Source of the DNA: Piliocolobus tephrosceles
Taxonomy: Eukaryota > Chordata > Mammalia > Primates > Cercopithecidae
Reading direction: 5' to 3'
Length of the DNA: 64,000 nt
Assembly (NCBI RefSeq): GCF_002776525.5
Contig: NC_045441.1
Coordinates: 90,853,298 to 90,917,297 of the forward strand
Shown in pieces: positions 38,245 to 49,600 of the stretch. The notes beneath the pieces were generated by a model, which did no database searches, had not been told where the DNA came from, and was given only the letters and a program-made list of their open reading frames with translations. Each line of letters opens with the position of its first letter. The stretch's first letter is position 1. Made by a program: the position numbers and the translations under genes.

Positions 38245-38445
38245 GGCAGTATGGCACACTGGTTAAAATTTGGACCGTGGAGTTATGTGTTTTGAGTTCA
38301 GGTTCTCTCAGTTTATTTATATTGAGCTTGAACATTTTATTTTGCCTGTTTTCACTTTCTATTACAGTATATTTTACACGGGGTTATTGTGTGGTATATG
38401 TATTAATGTAGGTAGATATTCAATAATTATTAGTTGTTTTATTAT
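38245..38445 (+). repeat. MIR-like element, sense (diverged)
   Basis: GGCAGTATGGCACACTGGTTA, GGACCGTGGAGTTATGTG and the later GTTATTGTGTGG / AATAATTATTAG blocks follow MIR order loosely. Confidence 0.55.
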
Positions 38446-38634
38446 TATGTACTATTACTACAGCAGCTGTGAAAAATATTGTGAATGAACAGATGCTATC
38501 TTTCCCTTTTTTAAGCTATACTTGGAAGGAGAGAGGGAGACTAATGATGTGTCATTTCCTGGGAAATATGGTTAACAATGCCTTAATTTTAAAGGAATCA
38601 GTACTTCAATAGTGAAATTGAGTTTAAATATTAG

Positions 38635-38730
38635 CAAGTGTCCTTTATGGCCTCCAGCAGACAATCCAGCAAACCAAGCTGCATCTGCAGTGGAGAGAAA
38701 AATATAGTGGAATTTGCTCTGCACTCTCAG
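38635..38730 (+). other. Possible cadherin-gene exon (weak candidate)
   Basis: A 96-base interval lies between AAATATTAG and CTCTCAG/GTGGGC. It is open in phase 0 (32 codons) and its phases would join to the exon at 39873. It is GC-richer than its flanks. Another frame is also open, and the peptide lacks a clear cadherin motif, so this remains a weak candidate. Confidence 0.18.
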
Positions 38731-38945
38731 GTGGGCTTCTAAGAAACTAACTGTTCAAAGAGGAGGAGGATGCTCAAGTATTACTAAGGAAAATAAGGAA
38801 AGTATAAGTTGAAGTAGGTACTTCATTTTCTTAAATCAAGGGCATAAATTGGATTGCTTTTACGTTTCATTCTGAAAAATTAGTAGTGTCTTCCTTGAGT
38901 ATTCTTTGAAAATAACTCTGAGACTGTGTATATTCTTCAGGAGAC

Positions 38946-39090
38946 ATAACTACAGTAAGAATTTGGGAATGAACCATAATTCTAGATAGTCTGAATTAGT
39001 TGTAAACATAAAAATGCTTGGGAACTCTCACGGAGTTATCCATGTGTTTTGGCAATGACAGATATCAATGAAACAGTTACTTTAATAGAC
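38946..39090 (+). repeat. Copy B of a direct repeat spanning a splice donor
   Basis: This sequence aligns at roughly 80% identity by eye to 40439-40588, 1493 bases downstream. Shared blocks include AACTACAGTAAG, CTGAATTAG, GTGTTTTGGCAATGA and AACAGTTA. Copy A begins in the last bases of a cadherin exon. Copy B retains the GTAAG donor but not the exon body. Confidence 0.75.
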
Positions 39091-39872
39091 CAGCAATGTC
39101 CGTTACAGGGAGGAAGAAAGACGGTGGCAAGTAGCTTATCAGACAGTTTGTATCAAAGTCAAAGCTTAGGCTCTTTGACTCTATAATCTAGAGTCAAATA
39201 ATTTAAACATTCCCAAAGATAATATAATTCCCCTGTCAATCTAATTGCGGAAATCATCAGCATGTTTGAAACAAGTTACATGATCTACTAGATTGTGAAT
39301 TTCTTTACAACAGAATCTATCCTGAGTTTACATGCCAAAAAAGTACTTGAAATCATTAAAAGTGAATGTTCCTAACAAACAAGATTGTCTAATAGTGAAA
39401 TATGCTCCCTTTTAGGTGGTGAGTGCTCCTGAGGTATTATTTAAGAGACTTGATGTCATATATCTTCTGGAATAAAGGGAAATTATTAATATTGTCTATA
39501 ATAATTAAAAGATGAATAATGTCTGTACCATTGAGTTTCCAATCTAACTTTAAAATTCAATAATCTCATGAATGTTATGATTATCTGTCCTAGCCTTATT
39601 ACATAGGAAACAGACTTCTATTAAATAAAAATTAATTCCTCATTCATAAAATTAAAAATAAGATGTAGAATTTACTTCTCAGTAACCCCAAACTAGAAAG
39701 TATCTGTGGTGAAACACTAAAATAGATTATTCAAGATGAATGGTAAGTGATGAGCAATAATGAGCAGTTATAAAGCTGAAAATAATGCATCTAAAAATTA
39801 GGCAAATCATTTATGAAATACAGCAAGATTGTTAAGACATAACCTGAAATAGAATATATTTATGTTTTATAG
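39091..39872. other. Intron-like sequence upstream of first recognised cadherin exon
   Basis: AT-rich with no repeat recognised. It includes a perfect 10-base inverted repeat at 39174-39198. The last 10 bases, ATGTTTTATAG, form the acceptor of the exon at 39873. Confidence 0.5.
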
Positions 39873-40014
39873 AATATAAATGATGAGCCTCCTGTACGCA
39901 ATCCACCACATTTGGAAACTCAAATTTATTCCACTGTTAAGAGTCCTTTCATTCAGCTCCACTGTTCAGACAAAGATTCTCCACAGGAACATCTGAGCTA
40001 TACAACTGTAGGAG
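39873..40014 (+). CDS. Cadherin-related gene, exon encoding first half of last EC repeat
   Basis: The exon follows TTTTATAG and ends at GGAG/GTAAGA. It reads 47 codons plus one base (phase 0 in, phase 1 out). It begins NINDEPP, a variant of the inter-repeat calcium linker DxNDxxP in which the first Asp is Asn. It continues with a beta-strand pattern ending in LHCSDKDS, matching the strand B and AxDxD portion of cadherin repeats, and closes with LSYTTVG. Together with the next exon it makes one repeat of about 110 residues. The residue before NINDEPP comes from an unseen upstream exon. The strong donor and uninterrupted frame argue for a real exon. The open frame is short enough that chance cannot be ruled out from this exon alone. 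Confidence 0.78.
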
Positions 40015-40193
40015 GTAAGACGTGTAATTTCAAAAATGTTATTTCTCTGCTGTTTTAGAAGGTACTCATATGAGATATTTTGTAACCACTGGAAATATAT
40101 TATGAAACATATTTTAAAATAAAAATGTAAGACAATATAAATCACAATACATAATGTAATTTTATTTCCTTTTTATTACCTAATCATTCTCAG

Positions 40194-40447
40194 GAAATAC
40201 AAATAATCAATTCACACTTCGGAGACTAGGTGGTGATCCTCCTTCTCTGGCCATCACGCAGAATTTCCAGTATGATGTATTTCAAGGGGTTCAGAGCCCT
40301 GTGACTTTCCAGCTACTTATTGAAGTCACTGATGAATTAGGTGGGAATAAGCCTAGTCAGCTGTCAGCCACTACAACAGTCATAATTCATGTCCTTCCCT
40401 GGACCACAACACAGCCAACTTCTTCCACAAAAACAACTACAACTACA
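40194..40447 (+). CDS. Cadherin-related gene, exon for second half of last EC repeat and Thr-rich stalk
   Basis: The acceptor CATTCTCAG/GA completes a Gly codon left by the previous exon, giving VGGNTNNQF, a typical cadherin turn into strand C. There are 84 further codons without a stop. FQLLIEVTDELGG followed by LSATTTVIIHV is the classic strand F/G pattern of a cadherin repeat (VxDxGG, then alternating hydrophobics). The usual LDRE motif is missing; DPPSLAITQNFQYDV stands in its place. After the repeat comes PWTTTQPTSSTKTTTTT, a Thr/Ser-rich stalk likely to be O-glycosylated. This supports the membrane-proximal position. The donor ACA/GTAAGT is near consensus, phase 0. This is the strongest single coding signal in the window. 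Confidence 0.86.
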
Positions 40448-40588
40448 GTAAGTACTTAGTGATGAAATATAATTCTAAAGTCATCTGAATTAGTCATAAA
40501 CATAGAAAGTGCCTGGAAAACTCTCACAGGAGTTAACCTTGTGTTTTGGCAATGAAAGACATCAATAAAACAGTTATTTTAATAGATT
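40439..40588 (+). repeat. Copy A of a direct repeat, across the exon donor
   Basis: This is the partner of 38946-39090. It starts in the last nine bases of the coding exon and runs 140 bases into the intron. See the matching entry for shared blocks. Confidence 0.75.
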
Positions 40589-40889
40589 TGGATTCTCCTC
40601 ATCAATGTAAGGAGAAATTATTGAGGCCGTTAAATACTAATTTTGAATCAAAGTAAATACATCAATGTTAATCATTTTTATGGGCCCTTTCAAGATTTAG
40701 TTTAGAATTCTTAGTAATTTTGTTGAGTCTCATCACAGTGTACTTTTCTCTATTTAAATTAGAACTTATAAAAGTTTTTAATGTAAATAACACCATATTG
40801 AGCTCATAAAATATTTAACAAGCTTGTTTTTTTGAAAAATATGCAGTCTGACGGGAAAACAAGATATACACTTTGGCTGAGTCAGTTCA

Positions 40890-41230
40890 AGCTGCTTTTA
40901 AAAAATGCCATAGACTGGGTGGTATAAACAACAGACACATATTTCTCATGGTTCCGGAAGCTGGGAAGTCCAATGTTAAGGTATCAGCACATTTAGTGCT
41001 TTTTATAGTTCATAGATGGCTGTCTTCTCACTATGTTCCCATACAGTGGAAAGAGGGATAGACAACTCTCTGGGGTCTTTTTTATAAGGACTCTAATGTC
41101 ATTCACGAGGGCCCCACCCTCGTGACCTATTCACCTCAAAAATGTCCCACCTCCTGATACCATCATATTGAGGGGTAAGGATTTCAACATGTTAATTTTG
41201 AGGGAACACAAACATTTTGTCCATAACACA
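40890..41230 (-). mobile_element. MLT1/MST-type MaLR LTR, antisense
   Basis: The plus strand is a reverse-complement MaLR LTR: GCCATAGACTGGGTGGTATA, TTCCGGAAGCTGGGAAGTCC, TATAAGGACTCTAATGTCAT, GGGCCCCACCCTCGTGACCT and the end GTCCATAACACA. It lies in the 16-kb intron. The 62-codon frame over it is accidental. Confidence 0.88.
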
Positions 41231-41899
41231 TTTATCTAAGAAGTTACAGAAAAGTCTTCCCATTGCTTGCCTTAAGAGTCAAGAAGTTTTGCATTAGTTA
41301 TACAAAATCACTGTAATACAAATTTGAATATTCTTGATCCACAGGGAAAAAAATTGATTGGGATGGTATAGGACTGGTCATTCTACCAAGTGTCTCAAAG
41401 AAGCAAATTAAAATTTTCCCTGTGACACAGTAACAGTAGTCCAGCCTTCCAATTAGTCTAATCATTTTTCAATCCAATTGACACACCTCATGATTAAATA
41501 TAGCCAGGCACATGAGAAGATAAGATACTATAACCAACTGAGAAGCAACAGAACCACAAAAAGCAGAAACACAGTAGCTATAAGTAATGGATTATCAAAC
41601 ATAAACTCAATTATTATTAAGCTCATGAAATGTAAACCAAGTCTGACATTTGGTTAGGGTGTTGGAGACTATAGAGGTAATAGAATATGTTAAAATAGTT
41701 CAAATATATCTAGAAATTGAAATACAATAACGAATTACAACTTGACAGATGGATTTAATGGCTGATTAGAAACAGCCAAAGAGACAATTAAGAACTGAAG
41801 ATATGTCAGAAGAAACTATCTGGAATGAGATATGGAAAGACAAAAATGATGGGAATTACTAAGGGAGAGGGAGGACATAAAAATGAGAAAGAGAAGAGC
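41231..41899. other. Unassigned intronic sequence
   Basis: No exon or repeat was recognised. Confidence 0.45.
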
Positions 41900-43010
41900 T
41901 GGTTTATTTTAACTTGAGAGATGAGACAGGGAGAGGAAAAGAAGCAGTGTCAAAATATTTTCAAAATTGATTAAAGATAGTAAATTGAAGAAGTCTCATG
42001 ATTCCCTAGAGGAAAAAATGAAAATAAATTTATACTTAAACAGAACATGGAAAATCTACATAAAATCCAAATATAACAAGAAATATTAAAATCAGTTGTG
42101 AAAAAAAAAGAAAGATTTCCTTCAAATGAGTGTTCACAAGACAGCTGACTTTATAATAAAAATAATGGAAGCTAGAAAAATTGAAATGTTCAAGTAACCA
42201 AAAGAAAATAACCACCTAGAATTCTATACCCAGCAAAAAATACATTTAGGTCAAATATATAAGCTTTCAATTTGTCTTTAACTGGATCTCATAGTATTTT
42301 TATTCATTCATTCCAAAATATTCTCTATTCCCTTAACTTCTAAAGATATGGAGAATTTTCTAGTTATCTGTTTCAATTTGTAGTATAATTATTTAGGATC
42401 AGAGATTATAACCTTCGTGACTTCAGTCAACTGAAATAGATGGGGAATTGCTTTACAGTCTGATATATGATCCAGTTTTGTAAATGTTCATGTGGTCATA
42501 TGATGTTTGTCAAAATGAAACTACAAGGCAATGGTAAAAGGATGAGAGTTTCAAGAAATTATACTGGGCAACTGATATGCATATAGACAGAGTGGAAACA
42601 ATCCCCTATAAATCAAGTCTAAATGCATTATAGACATAAAATGGCAATAATAAATAAAATAACTATACTTTAGAAAGAATTTAAGAGACTACCTTATTAA
42701 CTTTGTAATAGGGAAAGATTTCATAAATAAGACAAAACAAAACTAGAATAAGAAAAAAATTGAGAAAATTGAATACTTTAGAATTAAGAACTTCTTGTAG
42801 ATGAAAGGATAGGATGTCTAACTTTTGGATTAAAATAATTTGGGGTGGAGAGGAGTAAGAAAGAAAAAATACTAAATAAAACGGTATACATTGACAATTA
42901 CTGCTATTGTATGATGGGTACCCGGTGGATTATTGTAATATTTTTATACTTTTGTGTATGTGTTAAGTATCATATAAAGTAGTTGTAAAATAATGGAAAG
43001 GAAAATAATC
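41900..43010. repeat. Old L1M fragments in mixed orientation (tentative)
   Basis: AATTCTATACCCAGCAAAAA at about 42220 is a typical sense L1 phrase. GAGAATTTTCTAGTTATCTG at about 42350 reads as antisense L1. Sense-like A-rich text returns from 42500. The pieces look rearranged and heavily decayed. Confidence 0.45.
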
Positions 43011-44117
43011 TGAGATGCCCATGAAATTTGTTAAACTATTAGTATTTAACACGGCAAAGTGCTCCTCAAATTACCCTCACAGATAAAATACTCTCACTTA
43101 TTTAGTGCTTCATTAAAACTTTGTTATCTGCTTTAGAGCTTTTAGTCATATATTTTATATAGTTAAACTCTATAATTTATTATTTAAATCATGAATATTC
43201 TCCTGGTCACCAGCAAATTGCTTCTGAGTCTCTCTCCCCACTCCATGGCATATGACAATAGAACTTTCTTTCATATTCCACAAATATATATTAAAATTGT
43301 TTGATAAGTCAGGTAAATATTGCCTATGACTAAGTTATATTGTTAGTGATATTGTAAGGTATTATGGTAGAATTTCAAACAGTTAAAAAGTGTTGTTTTT
43401 CATTTCTGGCTCAACATGAACCTCACCTCTTTAATTCTGAGTCAATTTTCTCTGCTAAAATCTTGCTCCTTTGGGAGAGATCATATTTAGCCTGTATCAT
43501 CGAGGAAAAAAAAGCTCCTAATTTTTGTTAACACATGGTTTTCCACCATTCAGTTTCCCAATTAGTAAAGCTAAATCTAGCAAAGCAGAAGACATTGTAA
43601 TAAAACGTAATAGACAGACAAATTTTGCAGCAAGATGGGAAAGGATTTTAAAATTTGTAGTTGAGCTAAGGGGTATTCTAATCTATGTACTTCCTTTGGT
43701 AATCTACATTAGGCTTGCTAAAAGAGGCAAACCAATTAATACTGTCCTCAAATGATTACCAACCTGTGACTTATGAATTTATTGCCACAGACTGTAGCAA
43801 ATGGTCCATCTTTTCTCCATAACCAGTATCAGCTTTTATATTTATATGTGTACTAATATAATACACACATCTCTGCAGGGAGACATATGTGCAAAAAGTG
43901 TAACCAAACCAGAAGTAACCTTAGAAATTCTGTGTTTCAACTAATTCATTGTGTAAGAAGGGAAAATGATATGCAGATAGGTTATCACTTACATTTGCTT
44001 GAGAGTAAATAAACATACGAACACACCTGTATATTTTATGATAGCCTTTAAAAAACTCATATTTCTAAACATTTGTTAAATGCAGCACTGACTAGCCATT
44101 ATTTATATTTGGGTACG
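43011..44117. other. Unassigned intronic sequence
   Basis: A 76-codon frame at 43525-43755 has no recognised motif and no suitable splice context. I see no exon here. Confidence 0.45.
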
Positions 44118-44450
44118 TGTATTAGTCTGTTTTCATGCTGCTGATAAAGACATACTGGAGAGTGGGAAGAAAAAGAGGTTTAATTGGACTTACAGTTCCA
44201 CGTGGCTGTGGAGGTCTCAGAATCATGGCGGGAGGTGAAAGGCACTTCTTACGTGTGGGCAGCAAAAGCGGAAGCCCCTGATAAACCCATCAGATATCGT
44301 GAGACTTATTCACTATCACAAGAATAGCACAGGAAAGACCAGGCCCCATGATTCAATTACCTCCCCCTGGGCTCCTCCCACAACAAGTGGGAATTCTGGA
44401 AGATACAATTCAAGTTGAAATTTGGGTGGCAACAGAGCCAAACCATATCA
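44118..44450 (-). repeat. THE1 3' LTR
   Basis: On the minus strand it starts TGATATGGTTTGGCTCTG and ends TAATACA. It has a GATTCAATTACC-type block, TTATTCACTATCAC and the AAGTCCAATTAAAC end typical of THE1. Confidence 0.93.
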
Positions 44451-46349
44451 TTCTGCTCCTGGACCCACCAAATCTCATCTCTTCACATTTCAAAACCAAT
44501 CATGCCTTCCCAGCTGTCCCCTAAAGTCTTAGCTCATTTCAGCATTAACCCAAAATTCCATAGTCCAAAGTCTCATCTGAGACAAAGCAAGTCCCTTTCC
44601 ACCTATGAGCCTGTAAAATCAAAAGCAAGCTAGTTACTTCCTAGATATAATGGGGGTATAGGTACTGGGTAAATACAGCCATTCCACATAGGAGAAATTG
44701 GCCAAAAGAAAGGGGTTACAGGTCCCATCCAAGTCCAAAATCCAATGGGGCAGTCAATTTTTTTTTTTTTTTTTGGAGGGGGAACAGAGTCTCGCTCTGT
44801 TGCCCAGGCTGAAGTGCAGTGACTCCATCTGGGCTCACTGCAAGCTCCGCCTCCCGGGTTCACACCATTCTCCTGCCTCAGCCTCCCGAGTAGCTGGGAC
44901 TACAGGCGTCCACCACCACGCCGGGCTAATTTTTTGTATTTTTAGTAGAGACGGGGTTTCACCGTGTTAGCCAGGGTGGTCTCGATCTCCTGACCTCGTG
45001 ATCCGCCTGCCTGGGCCTCCCAAAGTGCTGAGATTACAGGCGTGAGCCACTGCGCCCGGCCTTGGGGCAGTCAAATTTTAAAGTTCCAAAATGATCTCCT
45101 TTGACTCCAGGTCTCACATCCAAGTCACACTGATCCAAGAGGTGGGTTCTCATGGTCTTTGGCAGCTCCACCCCTGTGACTTTGCTGGGTACAGCCTCCC
45201 TCCTGGCTGTTTTCACGGGCTGGTATTGAGTGTCTGTGCCTTTTCCAGGTGTACAGTGCAAGTTGCCTATGGATCTAACATTCTGGGGCCTGGAGGATGG
45301 TGGCCCTCTTCTCACAGCTCCACTAGGCAGCGCCCCAGCAGAGACTCTGTGTGGGGGCTCTGACTCCACATTTCCCTTCTGCACTGCCTTAGCAGAGGTT
45401 CTCCATGAGGGCCCTGCCACTGCAGCAAACTTTTGCCTAGGCATCCAGGCATTTCCATACATTTTCTGAAATCTAGGCAGAGGTTCTCAAATCTCAATTT
45501 TTGACTTCTGTGTACCTGCAGGCTCAACAACAGGTGAAAGCTGCCAAGGCTTGGGGCTTCCACCCACTGAAGCCACAGTCCCAGCGGTATGTTGACCCCT
45601 TTCCGCCATAGCTGCAGCAGCTGGGACACAGGGCACCAGATCCCTAGGCTGCACACAGCACAGGATCCCTGGGCACAGCCCACAAAACCACATTTTCTTC
45701 CTGGGCCTCCTGGCCTGTGATGGGAGGGGCTGCCGTGAAAGTCTCCAACAAGGCCTGGAGCTTTTTTCCGTGGCCTTGGAGGTTAACATTAGGCTCCTTG
45801 CTGCTTATGCAAATTTCTGCAGCCAGCTTGAATCTCTCCCCAGAAAATGGGATTTTCTTTTCCATGACATAGTCAGGCTGCAAATTTTCCAAACTTTTAT
45901 GCTCTGCTTCCCTTATAAAACTGAATGCCTTTAACAGTATCCAAGTCACCCCTTAGATGCTTTTCTGCTTAGAAATTTCTTCCGCCTTATACCCTAAATC
46001 ATCTTTCTCAAGTTCAAAGTTCCACAAATCGCTAGGGCAGGGGCAAAATGACACCAGTCTCTTTGCTAAAACGTAACAAGAGTCACCTTTACTCCATTTA
46101 CCAACAAGTTCCTCATCTCCATCTGAGACCACCTCAGCCTGGGCCTTATTGTCCATATCACTATCAGCATTTTGGGCAAAGCCATTCAACAAGTCTCTAT
46201 GAAGTTCCAAACCTTCCCACATTTACCTGTCTTCTTCTGAGCCCTCCCAACTGTTCCAACCTCTGACCTATTACCCACTTCGAAAGTCGCTTCCACATTT
46301 TCGGGTATTTATCAGCAATGCCCTCCCTACTCTAGTGGTACCAGTTTAC
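44451..46349 (-). repeat. THE1 internal region
   Basis: About 1.6 kb without the Alu. Minus-strand open pieces at 45034-45462 and 45953-46222 are remnants of its gag-like frame and include no intact gene. Next to the right LTR the minus strand reads TGGTACCACTAGAG, close to a tRNA-Leu-like primer-binding site. Its identity is inferred from position between the LTRs and from familiar text. Confidence 0.85.
44758..45061 (-). mobile_element. AluY-like, antisense, inside THE1
   Basis: A full antisense Alu with a T17 start and Y-type features (GCTCACTGCAAGCTCCGCC, CACCGTGTTAGCCAGG). The 12-base flank TGGGGCAGTCAA (44746-44757) is repeated at 45063-45074, confirming insertion into the THE1 body. 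Confidence 0.96.
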
Positions 46350-46695
46350 TCTATTAGTCTGTTTCCATGCTGCTGATAAAGACATACCCTAGACTGGGAA
46401 GAAAAAGGGTTTTAATTGGACTTACAGTTCCACATGACTGGGGAGGCCTCAGAGTCATGGCCACTTCTTACATGGCAGTGGCAAGAGAAAACAAGGAAGA
46501 AGCGAAAGTGGAAACCCCTGATAAACCCATCAGATTTCGTGAGACTTATTCACTATCAGGAGAATAGTACGGGAAAGACCGGACCCCAAGATTCAATTTA
46601 CCCCCCCTGGGTCCTTCCCACAACATGTGGGAATTCTGGGAGATACAAAACATATGAAGTTGAGATTTGGGTGGGGACACAGCCAAATCATATCA
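46350..46695 (-). repeat. THE1 5' LTR
   Basis: Pairs with 44118-44450. It shares TAGTCTGTTTCCATGCTGCT, GAAGAAAAAGGGTTTTAATTG and GTGAGACTTATTCACTATCA, with small indels between the two copies that reflect age. Confidence 0.93.
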
Positions 46696-49600
46696 GTATG
46701 TTATAAAGGTCACCTGTATTTCCAACTATCTGTCTATTTCCCAACTGTGTGGTCAAACCTTGTGCCAGGTATTGGTGAACAAAGTTAAGAAAGTCAGAGA
46801 AAATCCTTCTTACTATAAATGGTGGAATATAAAACTGTAACTGCTTTAAATAATAAACATTCATGTTCAGAAAGTGGAGGATTATTACAGCGTAAATTTG
46901 AAGATATCTGTACAATGTCCTAAGGAAGATGGACTTTGTCTTCCAATCAGAGAGGATCTAAAGAAAGATTACAAGAAAGGGTGACGGTATCAGATATTTC
47001 TAAGTATGAATGATTTTAGACTAAGGATGCGAAAATACGAAAGGAAGATTGGTGGATGCAGATAAAGTGCTCACAAAACCAGCTAGGAGCTTGTTTTAAT
47101 AATCCAGATGAAAGACTTAGGCTCTAAACCAAGGCAATAGTACTTTATGTGAAGATGAACTGCTACATCTAAAATATACATAATTAATAGAATTCACCAT
47201 CTATTGTATTTAAAGTTTGTGCATTAGTATATATATATATTATGATATATCATGGGAAAGAGAATTTCTCTTAGGACCTAGCCATTATTATTATAGACTA
47301 TATATTTTATTATTATTAATACAAAGCAGATCTTTCTATTTAGAATATTGGATGAGATATGAAAACTTAAAAACATTTCTAAGTGGTTAGAATATAATGC
47401 CAGAATTTTATCTGCTTCTAAAATGTAACTATAAAAGCCTATTTCAGAAATAGAACATTCTTAAAGCCAGATTGCTAACAATGTCTATGAATTTTAGAGG
47501 AACAAAAAGGCCTAATGATAAAAAGTTCAAAGTAATTAAGAATGAATTCAGTTACATTACAAATATTATAGGAGACCCTTTCAGCATGAAATTCATTATA
47601 AATGCAGACTTTTAAAGGAAAACTTCATTCTATGTTCTTTAGAAAAAAATTAGAGCATCCCATAAACTGTAATCTACTGAAAGCATTCAATAAAGATCTT
47701 TGCATCTTTTACAGTGCCAAATATGGTACTTGATAAATCAAAGACCAAGGCCATATGTTATCAGAAAGGTATGTGATAGTTCATAATCGGGAGGAGGGGG
47801 GGTTCATGAACCATGTTAGAATCTGATGAAAGCTTATGGCTCCTCTCTCCAGAACAACACATACATGTGTGTACACAATTTTATATTCAATTTTAGATCC
47901 TGTAAAACCCATCCGTGGAATCCAGGTTACAGAATACTGACTAAAAACAAGAGTTTATCAGTGCTTTTTAATTTGTAAAAAAAAAAAAAGTGTTTTCATG
48001 AGCAAAATATGTTTCTATTAGTATACAGTGAAAGTCACTAACATAGCTACAGGGAAATTTTACATAATATATTCCTTAAATATGTCAATATTTGGCATGC
48101 ACTTGTAGACATTAGAATAAGTAAAATAATACCTTGAAACTTAGGAAGGAGAATAGAAAGAAATCCTTTTATCTGAAGTGTAGAATAACTTAGTTAAATA
48201 AGGTAATGATAAATAAGCCCAACCCTAAATTAAATTAAATAAACAAAACTGTTGTATATTGTCTTCTGATTCACCTTAGTCTTTGAACCCATACCTGATT
48301 ATTCGGAGGTCTCAGGGCAGGTAGAGAAGACATTAAGCCATGTTTCATGAACTGAATTAAACCCTTCCAATTTGAGTCCAGATTGGCTAAAGAGACAATG
48401 AGGTAACTGGCTAGACACCATTTCCTGCAAATGTGATCCCCAAGGAATTATGAATCAAAACTCCTGAAACTATCTGCATGTAGCAAATTGAGCCCATAAT
48501 CAAAATTCCAGAACTAATGTCTACTTTGACAAAATGAAAGAAAGGTAGATTTAAATCATCAAAATGTATAACTATGTTTTTTACTCTGATTTCAACATAA
48601 ACAGTGTATAAGCAGAAGACTAGGAAGGAGAAGGTCTATAAATAACTCTGTCCAATATTTTCATCATTTCAACCATTCATACTTCATGATGCAAATCAGT
48701 AATGAAAAGGTTTTAAACAATCAGTGAAGAACTAAAAAAAATTTAAGAGCTGCATAGAGTGGCAAAACTGGAATTTTTCAGGGCTTTTCACTTAATTTGG
48801 ACATTAAAGATGAATCCTGCGGATATTATGGCTGCTTAGACACACCAGAGACTTGTATCTTTGTAATCTCATGTGTTTTTTCTTCTATTGTGCTCATTGC
48901 ACAGGCACATTACTTTTCCAAGGCTGATTTGACTCGTCAAAGACCAAACCCTTACTACATATACCTCATAAGATAATTTACAACCAAATACTCTTGGAAC
49001 TTTGTTTTCAGCTGATAGTTTGAAACAGTCGTGTATGCTGGAGCTGGCTTATCCCAGCTGAGACAGCCCATTGTTAAGCATGCAGAAATTTTGTAGTCTT
49101 GTTGCTAAGCATTTCATAGCTTGAAATAGGTAATGGTGGGAATATTTATATCACAAAAATTGGCAAATGCATATCATGTTTTTGGTTTTGTTTTACCTTT
49201 TAAAAGTTGGTTTACCAGCACATTATTGGACCTATTTTATTCTTTAGTAGACATAGAAAGGCAAAAAAATTTATGGTGAATAGGAAGAAAGTTTAAAAGA
49301 AATTAGCAATGTTTGTGTATGACATGGATATTTTTTGAAGCCAGAGTGCCCATGGAAGCCACCAGCACTATCTGCTAGCCTGAGTCTAATATTCACTAGA
49401 CTCTATCCAAAACGCCTGTAGAGATTAGAGATATATATTACTTGCTGTCAACTATGCTTTAATATCCACCCTGCCTTGTCAACCTAGGAAGTGGAGCTCA
49501 TTGTGATATTTCAATGATCACCTGATGTCTCTAACCCATGAATTAAGGTTTTCTTGTTCTTTATCTTCTCCTAATATGAAGACTTAAATTGCAAAATAAT

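Larger units (their letters stand above)
44118..46695 (-). mobile_element. Complete THE1 (ERVL-MaLR) provirus, antisense, with Alu insertion
   Basis: Two THE1 LTRs flank a THE1-type internal region, all on the minus strand. The outer ends are TGTATTAG (left) and ATATCA (right). The five bases outside, GTACG on the left (44113-44117) and GTATG on the right (46696-46700), are a 5-bp target-site duplication that differs by one C/T change at a CpG. The element is non-autonomous in type, with its open frames broken. An AluY-like element split the internal region later. Confidence 0.95.

Noticed and set aside
44415..46706. Many 70-140 codon frames
   Set aside because: They fall in the THE1 provirus and its Alu; at best they are relic gag-like pieces of a non-autonomous element.
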